NCBI RefSeq assembly: GCF_001485415.1
Contig: NZ_BCMQ01000011.1
Coordinates: 1-64,000, forward strand
Length of the DNA: 64,000 nucleotides
Direction: 5' to 3'
Origin: Myroides odoratimimus
Lineage (GTDB): Bacteria; Bacteroidota; Bacteroidia; Flavobacteriales; Flavobacteriaceae
Part shown: piece after piece, positions 59,880 through 64,000 of the stretch
Layout: the number at the start of each line of letters is the position of its first letter
Position numbering within the stretch: position 1 is the stretch's first letter
Made by a program: the position numbers and the translations under genes
Notes under the pieces: generated by a model
Database searches by the model: none
Told to the model about the DNA's origin: nothing
Seen by the model: the letters and a program-made list of their open reading frames with translations, nothing else

Positions 59880-60530
59880 TTAATTAAATTGTTGTTTGTA
59901 AGATTTATAAGTAAGTAGTGTCCAGGTTAATGAAAAAGGAATAAATAAAGCCCCTCCAATTATAAAACCTTGAGTGAAGCCTAGCAAATCTCCTTTTTTA
60001 AGTAAATGTTGAAAGAGTAGGATACTTATGAATAGCACTACTATTAATGCATTATAAGAAGTTATCTTCTTAATTCTCTTCTTTAGATAAACAGCGTGTT
60101 CACTTACTATCGTTTTGATATAGTGTCTAAGTATAAATACTATATTCAATGAAACTAGAGCTAATAACATTGAAACTATAAAGTATAAACTATCTGAAAA
60201 CACTAGAACTGTCATTTGACAAACAGCAATAATTATCCCCAATAAGATAGAGTTGTTCTTTATTCTACTATCTTTTTCAATCCAGTTTTTAGAGATAAAG
60301 TAGGGTGTGTTTTTATAGAAATGATAAGGATCTGTTTTTAATAAATCCTTCCAGTTTATAAAAGTCTGTCTAAAAGCATCTTCATATTCATACCCTTCAT
60401 TCATCAATTCTTCTATTTCACAGGCAATATGATCCAATACTTCATCACGAGTATCTTGATACTTGATATTGTATTGAGTGATTAAGGTCTCTTCTATATG
60501 TTTTATTTGGCCAGTAGATAGTGTTTTCAT
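59880..60530 (-). CDS. Array member 6 (type B)
   Basis: 216 residues. Type B module in residues 1-45 (QIKHIEETLITQYNIKYQDT, then EVLDHIACEIEELMNEG), virtually the same as in member 4 at 61238. It is followed by a W-K-D-L-L helix, P-Y-F-I-S-K-N-W, and four hydrophobic segments at about 90-108, 112-130, 155-173 and 185-205. The C-terminal end is short and basic. Six bases from the neighbouring gene. Confidence 0.8.
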   Translation of the reverse strand: MKTLSTGQIKHIEETLITQYNIKYQDTRDEVLDHIACEIEELMNEGYEYEDAFRQTFINWKDLLKTDPYHFYKNTPYFISKNWIEKDSRIKNNSILLGIIIAVCQMTVLVFSDSLYFIVSMLLALVSLNIVFILRHYIKTIVSEHAVYLKKRIKKITSYNALIVVLFISILLFQHLLKKGDLLGFTQGFIIGGALFIPFSLTWTLLTYKSYKQQFN

Positions 60531-60536
60531 AAGTGC

Positions 60537-61235
60537 CTAGTTAATAGTTTTTAATATTCTATCTCTTTCATTTTGGTAGGTTGGTTTGATGATATTAAGA
60601 CCTACATAGATACTAAGTATAGTTAAGGTAATACCCGAAGCCATTAATAAACAATCCCCTATAGAGTCATAAGTAGTAGGTAGGTTAAAGAGCCTTTTAC
60701 CCTGCATAATGATATTAAAGAAGATTGTATTCGAGAGTAACGAAAAACTCATAACAGATGAATAAGTTCTGTCTAATAGTAGTTTTGTCTTCACTTTTTT
60801 GCGTAACACTAAATCTTTTGCATAGCTATAAAAGAATACAATAACTGGGCTCATTATAAATATCATTGTTAAGAATTTAAATTCTTGACCTATCCAATGA
60901 AGTAATGCGGCAATTAGTAATATTATAGCTATAACTGTAACTATTAAAGGAAATGTGAAAAACTCTTTTAAAGATTTAAAAAACATATGTTTATATTCTC
61001 TGAACTTTTGTTTCTCTCTACTTTCTTGAATAGATAAGAATTTATAAGAACCAAAGTTTTCATATTCTTTAGCTAAAAGATATTCTAAGTTATTATTGTC
61101 ACCTTCAGACCATTTCTCTTCTATAGAAGAAGCTAGATGATCAGTAAGTTCTTCTATTATTTCGTAATACTTCACATCTTTACTGATGATAAAATCTTTT
61201 ATCTCTTTTATTTGATCAATAGTAAGTGTTTTCAT
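60537..61235 (-). CDS. Array member 5 (type A)
   Basis: 232 residues. A more diverged type A module (KYYEIIEELTDHLASSIEEKW, with FGSYKF at its end), K-E-F-F-T-F-P before helix 1, K-T-K-L-L-L-D-R between helices 2 and 3, and the C-terminal I-K-P-T-Y-Q-N-E. It stands between two type B genes, so the types are interleaved in the operon. Six-base gap to member 6, two-base gap to member 4. Confidence 0.8.
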   Translation of the reverse strand: MKTLTIDQIKEIKDFIISKDVKYYEIIEELTDHLASSIEEKWSEGDNNNLEYLLAKEYENFGSYKFLSIQESREKQKFREYKHMFFKSLKEFFTFPLIVTVIAIILLIAALLHWIGQEFKFLTMIFIMSPVIVFFYSYAKDLVLRKKVKTKLLLDRTYSSVMSFSLLSNTIFFNIIMQGKRLFNLPTTYDSIGDCLLMASGITLTILSIYVGLNIIKPTYQNERDRILKTIN

Positions 61236-61237
61236 AA

Positions 61238-61885
61238 TTACAATATTTTAGATGAAACACTGTTGTATTCTTGGTTGTGTTTTAAGGTCAAATACATGGC
61301 TATACTCGATAAGAATATAGCTAGTAGTAAGAATATTAGGTTTAAGTAAACTATCGAAAAAGTACTCGTGAAACTGTAATATAAAGCTACCATGCCATCT
61401 AAAACAAATAAACTAAACCAAGCAACACCTTTGATATGTTCGGTGTAGTAATCCTGTTTAAAGTTCGCGTAACGATTCTTTTTATACTTGAGGTACCCCA
61501 TTACTAACATAGGAAAAGCTGTGATAGCTAAAGCTAGGCCTAAGATGAATAATTGATCTTTGATAAAGACATGGATTATAGAAGTAGTGAATACAGCCAA
61601 AACAAATAGTAGCCCAATACTCTGCATATCTTTTACAATTAATGGACTGACTATAAATCTAGGCGTTTTGTTGATCACCCAATTAGAAGGCTTTAGTTGA
61701 CTATTCCATTTAGCTATTGTTATTTTACTAGCTTCGTGAAAATAAGCACCTTCATTCATCAGCTCTTCTATCTCACAGGCAATATGATCCAATACTTCAT
61801 CACGAGTATCTTGATACTTGATATTGTATTGAGTGATTAAGGTCTCTTCTATATGTTTTATTTGGTCAGTAATAAGTGTTGTCAT
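61238..61885 (-). CDS. Array member 4 (type B)
   Basis: 215 residues. Type B module identical to member 6 from residue 8 to the N-E-G at about 46, then immediate divergence (AYFHEASKITIAKWNSQLKP). Four hydrophobic segments at about 78-95, 99-118, 150-168 and 172-195. The D-T-R-D-E-V-L-D-H-I-A-C core holds one cysteine conserved in all type B members. Confidence 0.8.
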   Translation of the reverse strand: MTTLITDQIKHIEETLITQYNIKYQDTRDEVLDHIACEIEELMNEGAYFHEASKITIAKWNSQLKPSNWVINKTPRFIVSPLIVKDMQSIGLLFVLAVFTTSIIHVFIKDQLFILGLALAITAFPMLVMGYLKYKKNRYANFKQDYYTEHIKGVAWFSLFVLDGMVALYYSFTSTFSIVYLNLIFLLLAIFLSSIAMYLTLKHNQEYNSVSSKIL

Positions 61886-61904
61886 AATAGTGTTGAGTTA
61901 ATAG

Positions 61905-62540
61905 TTAAGAGGTGCTTACTTGACCTTTTTTTATCAAGTTTCTGAATAAATAGATATGATACCAAGTAATTGTAAAGTGATACATAACAACAGAATCTAT
62001 ACTACTATAATTTAATTGTAGTAAGTTATCTAAAAAGGTCATTAGAACAAATAATAGAACACTTACACTGATCTCCATAACCAATAATCGTTTGTATATA
62101 TCTAAGTAGTACCCCTTTAGTCTTTTAGTGTTGTATAGAGAGATTGTAGCTACTGTTATTGTAATTGTGAGTATTGACACAAAAGCTGTAACAGCACTTA
62201 TTTTCTGTATGCTAAAAAAAACAGTAAGTCCAATTGATACAAAGAAAGTTAAGAGATATACAGTCCAATTAGGCTGTGTTACAAGCTTAACTATTGGACG
62301 AGATATAAACTTTGGGATACCTTTATAGACTCCAAAATGCTCTAGTAGTAGTTTTGAATGCCATTTATTAAATACAATATTGTATGCCTCTCTATGTCCA
62401 AAACCCTCATTTATCAGTTCTTCTATCTCACAGGCAATATGATCTAGTACCTCATAACGAGTATCTTGATACTTGATATTGTATTTAGAGATTAGAGTAT
62501 CTTCTATCTGTGTTATTTGGTTAGTAGATAGTGTTGTCAT
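61905..62540 (-). CDS. Array member 3 (type B)
   Basis: 211 residues. Module TQIEDTLISKYNIKYQDTRYEVLDHIACEIEELINEG, then W-H-S-K-L-L and P-K-F-I-S-R-P before the membrane half (segments at about 90-108, 113-132, 150-170 and 180-200). The C-terminus is cut short after the last helix. 19 bases from member 4, the largest gap of the array. Confidence 0.8.
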   Translation of the reverse strand: MTTLSTNQITQIEDTLISKYNIKYQDTRYEVLDHIACEIEELINEGFGHREAYNIVFNKWHSKLLLEHFGVYKGIPKFISRPIVKLVTQPNWTVYLLTFFVSIGLTVFFSIQKISAVTAFVSILTITITVATISLYNTKRLKGYYLDIYKRLLVMEISVSVLLFVLMTFLDNLLQLNYSSIDSVVMYHFTITWYHIYLFRNLIKKGQVSTS

Positions 62541-62546
62541 AAGTAC

Positions 62547-63152
62547 CTAGTTAATAGTTCGAATGTTTAACTTGCTTATTTCTAATATGTAATATAGTTG
62601 ATATAAGGATATAATGAATAGTAGAGGAATCAATTTATACGTAAAACCTCCCCAAAAAAACACAAGATAGAATAAAGAAATACCACTATAACCCAATATA
62701 TCTTTTTTTAGTTGACTTATTCTATACCCTTTGACTCCATAGTACTTAATAGTTATAAATAATGCTGTCATTATACTAGTCAAGGATATAAATATTCCTA
62801 TTGTATTCGCTAAATGATAATCTTCTATTACATTTTTAAAGATATAGGGTACTCCTATACCTATTAGCATGGCTAGGATGATATTGAGCACATCTCTTTT
62901 TACCCATTGACGACCTAAATAATAAGGTACATTATTGTATCTTATAAACGGGTGTGGTTTTAAGTCATTATGCCATTTATTAAATGTCTTTTTAAAAGCA
63001 ATCTCATAGCCAAAATCCTCATTCATCAGTTCTTCTATCTCACAAGCAATGTGATCTAGTACTTCCTCACGAGTATCTTGATACTTGATATTGTATTGAG
63101 TGATTAAGAACTCTTCTATTTCTTCTATTTGGTCAGTAGATAGTGTTGTCAT
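62547..63152 (-). CDS. Array member 2 (type B)
   Basis: 201 residues, shortest complete member. Module with YQDTREEVLDHIACEIEELMNED, then W-H-N-D-L-K-P-H-P-F, P-Y-Y-L-G-R-Q-W and four hydrophobic segments (about 85-103, 110-130, 150-167 and 170-188). Same order of elements as the other type B members. Confidence 0.8.
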   Translation of the reverse strand: MTTLSTDQIEEIEEFLITQYNIKYQDTREEVLDHIACEIEELMNEDFGYEIAFKKTFNKWHNDLKPHPFIRYNNVPYYLGRQWVKRDVLNIILAMLIGIGVPYIFKNVIEDYHLANTIGIFISLTSIMTALFITIKYYGVKGYRISQLKKDILGYSGISLFYLVFFWGGFTYKLIPLLFIISLYQLYYILEISKLNIRTIN

Positions 63153-63163
63153 GGTTCAGATAA

Positions 63164-63877
63164 TTAGAAATTATAATGCTTAGATAGGACATCCTTTTCT
63201 TTAAGATACTTTGGCTTCAATGTATAGAATGTACTGTACTGTAATACAAAAATTAAAGTATATAGAGCACTCTTAACAGCATAGCCCAGATTTACAAATG
63301 AGTATCCATAAGTGTTTAGACTACTTAAGTCTATATGAAAGACAAGTAGGTAGGTGTACAAAGAAATTATACAAACCACAATAAAGTATGTTTCGCTTAA
63401 GAGTAGTCTGTTTTTACCTTTGTTTTTTAAATAAACCTGAATACTATCATATACTAATATTCCATTGCTTGTTGCAAAGACACCTAAGATTATAGTATTA
63501 ACTCCAGAATTGATTAATGGCGATATAGTAGCTATACTTAGTAGTGTATATATACTTAAACAAATCGCAAGTATAATTATTAGTACACTAGATGTACAAT
63601 AGCTTTGTAAAGCATTTATTAGTGATAGAATATACTCTTTAGATTTAGCAAGGTATATCTCAGATTGAATCTTTTTTAATCCTTTCTTTCCAATTATATT
63701 TAATTCTTTATCTAACGCCTCTTCAAAAGATATGTGAGTATTAGACTCTCTCCATTGTTGCTCAATACCATTAGCGATATGGTCTGTCAGTTCTTCTATT
63801 ACCTCTATGTATTCAACCTTGTGGTTGATTAGTTCTTGTCTGATTTTATCTAGTTCTAGTGGTTGTAGTGTTTTCAT
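63164..63877 (-). CDS. Array member 1 (type A)
   Basis: 237 residues. Diverged type A module (VEYIEVIEELTDHIANGIEQQW, then SFEEALDKELNIIG), helices at about 95-115, 120-140, 162-180 and 195-215, a K-N-K-G-K-N-R-L-L-L-S-E link between helices 2 and 3, and the C-terminal L-K-P-K-Y-L-K-E-K-D. Eleven bases downstream of the next, partial gene. Confidence 0.8.
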   Translation of the reverse strand: MKTLQPLELDKIRQELINHKVEYIEVIEELTDHIANGIEQQWRESNTHISFEEALDKELNIIGKKGLKKIQSEIYLAKSKEYILSLINALQSYCTSSVLIIILAICLSIYTLLSIATISPLINSGVNTIILGVFATSNGILVYDSIQVYLKNKGKNRLLLSETYFIVVCIISLYTYLLVFHIDLSSLNTYGYSFVNLGYAVKSALYTLIFVLQYSTFYTLKPKYLKEKDVLSKHYNF

Positions 63878-63888
63878 AGTGTAATTAA

Positions 63889-64000
63889 TTAGATTACTTT
63901 AGATTGTGATAGTTCATTCTTTTTTTTAAGTACCATAGGTCTCAGTTTATTGAGAATGATGAAAGGGATAATCAGCAAGAGTGTAAATAGAATACTTTTA
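63889..64000 (-). CDS. Partial ninth array member, 3' end only
   Basis: The last 36 residues before the window edge, reading ILFTLLLIIPFIILNKLRP and then a lysine-rich tail to TAA at 63889-63891. A hydrophobic helix followed by L-R-P-M-V-L-K-K-K-N matches the type A ending of the other members (for example L-K-P-K-Y-L-K-E-K). The operon therefore extends beyond 64 kb. Confidence 0.75.
   Translation of the reverse strand, partial: KSILFTLLLIIPFIILNKLRPMVLKKKNELSQSKVI

Noticed and set aside
1-64000. tRNA, rRNA or riboswitch genes
   Set aside because: No GC-rich cloverleaf, rRNA-like block or known riboswitch core was noticed in any intergenic region; a covariance search would be the decisive test.

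Overview
The window is a low-GC, gene-dense chromosomal segment of a Bacteroidota bacterium, almost certainly family Flavobacteriaceae; protein flavour suggests Myroides or a close relative (genus is inference). Evidence: Bacteroidota-type promoters (TTG, 17-19 bases, TAnnTTTG) before several genes, few Shine-Dalgarno sites, an RND pump fused to its TolC-like outer-membrane partner, DUF6660 and DUF6428 proteins beside metal-resistance genes, BT_3928 and DUF1599 proteins beside folP and tpiA, and many small lipoproteins. No rRNA, tRNA, CRISPR array or prophage was seen.

Layout. 1-2.4 kb: two related secreted repeat proteins, the first cut by the window edge and interrupted by an in-frame TGA. 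2.8-12.2 kb: a 2OG-Fe(II) oxygenase, a PepSY/small-membrane-protein operon resembling iron-uptake accessory sets, a WYL regulator operon, a large unknown protein, an HMA metallochaperone and an Asp/Glu racemase-like protein. 12.4-19 kb: LysR regulator plus YeiH transporter, an acyl-CoA carboxylase beta subunit, and the DUF47-Pit phosphate transport operon behind a textbook promoter. 19.1-29.8 kb: housekeeping block with prfB (complete programmed +1 frameshift site), threonine aldolase, RsmI-like methyltransferase, LMW phosphatase, dnaA, thioesterase, YigZ, ribD and prmC. 30-36 kb: a heavy-metal efflux operon (DUF6660, CusA/CzcA-TolC fusion, adaptor). 36.4-40.7 kb: an aldehyde dehydrogenase, a REP-associated tyrosine transposase flanked by two inverted pairs of REP hairpins, and an arsenic operon (arsR, DUF6428, ACR3 pump) with two matching palindromic operators. 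41-50 kb: accessory genes (M1-like peptidase, methyltransferase, small ATPase, GNAT, Crp/Fnr regulator, SMR pump, DUF4269) and a TPR histidine kinase/response regulator pair. 50-58.3 kb: siderophore-interacting protein, AraC regulator, and the tpiA-TlpA-ABC permease-DoxX-DUF1599 operon divergent from folP, then rlmH.

58.5-64 kb is the most unusual part: an operon of eight complete and one partial tandem paralogues on the minus strand. Each has a short soluble N-terminal module (two types, each with a D-H-x-A-x-x-I-E signature) followed by a divergent multi-pass membrane domain. The first 130-200 bases of some pairs are nearly identical while the rest is unrecognisable, pointing to repeated duplication or gene conversion of 5' ends with diversification of the membrane part. 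A second unexplained item is a roughly 170-180 bp intergenic repeat present at 11.1 kb and 40.9 kb.
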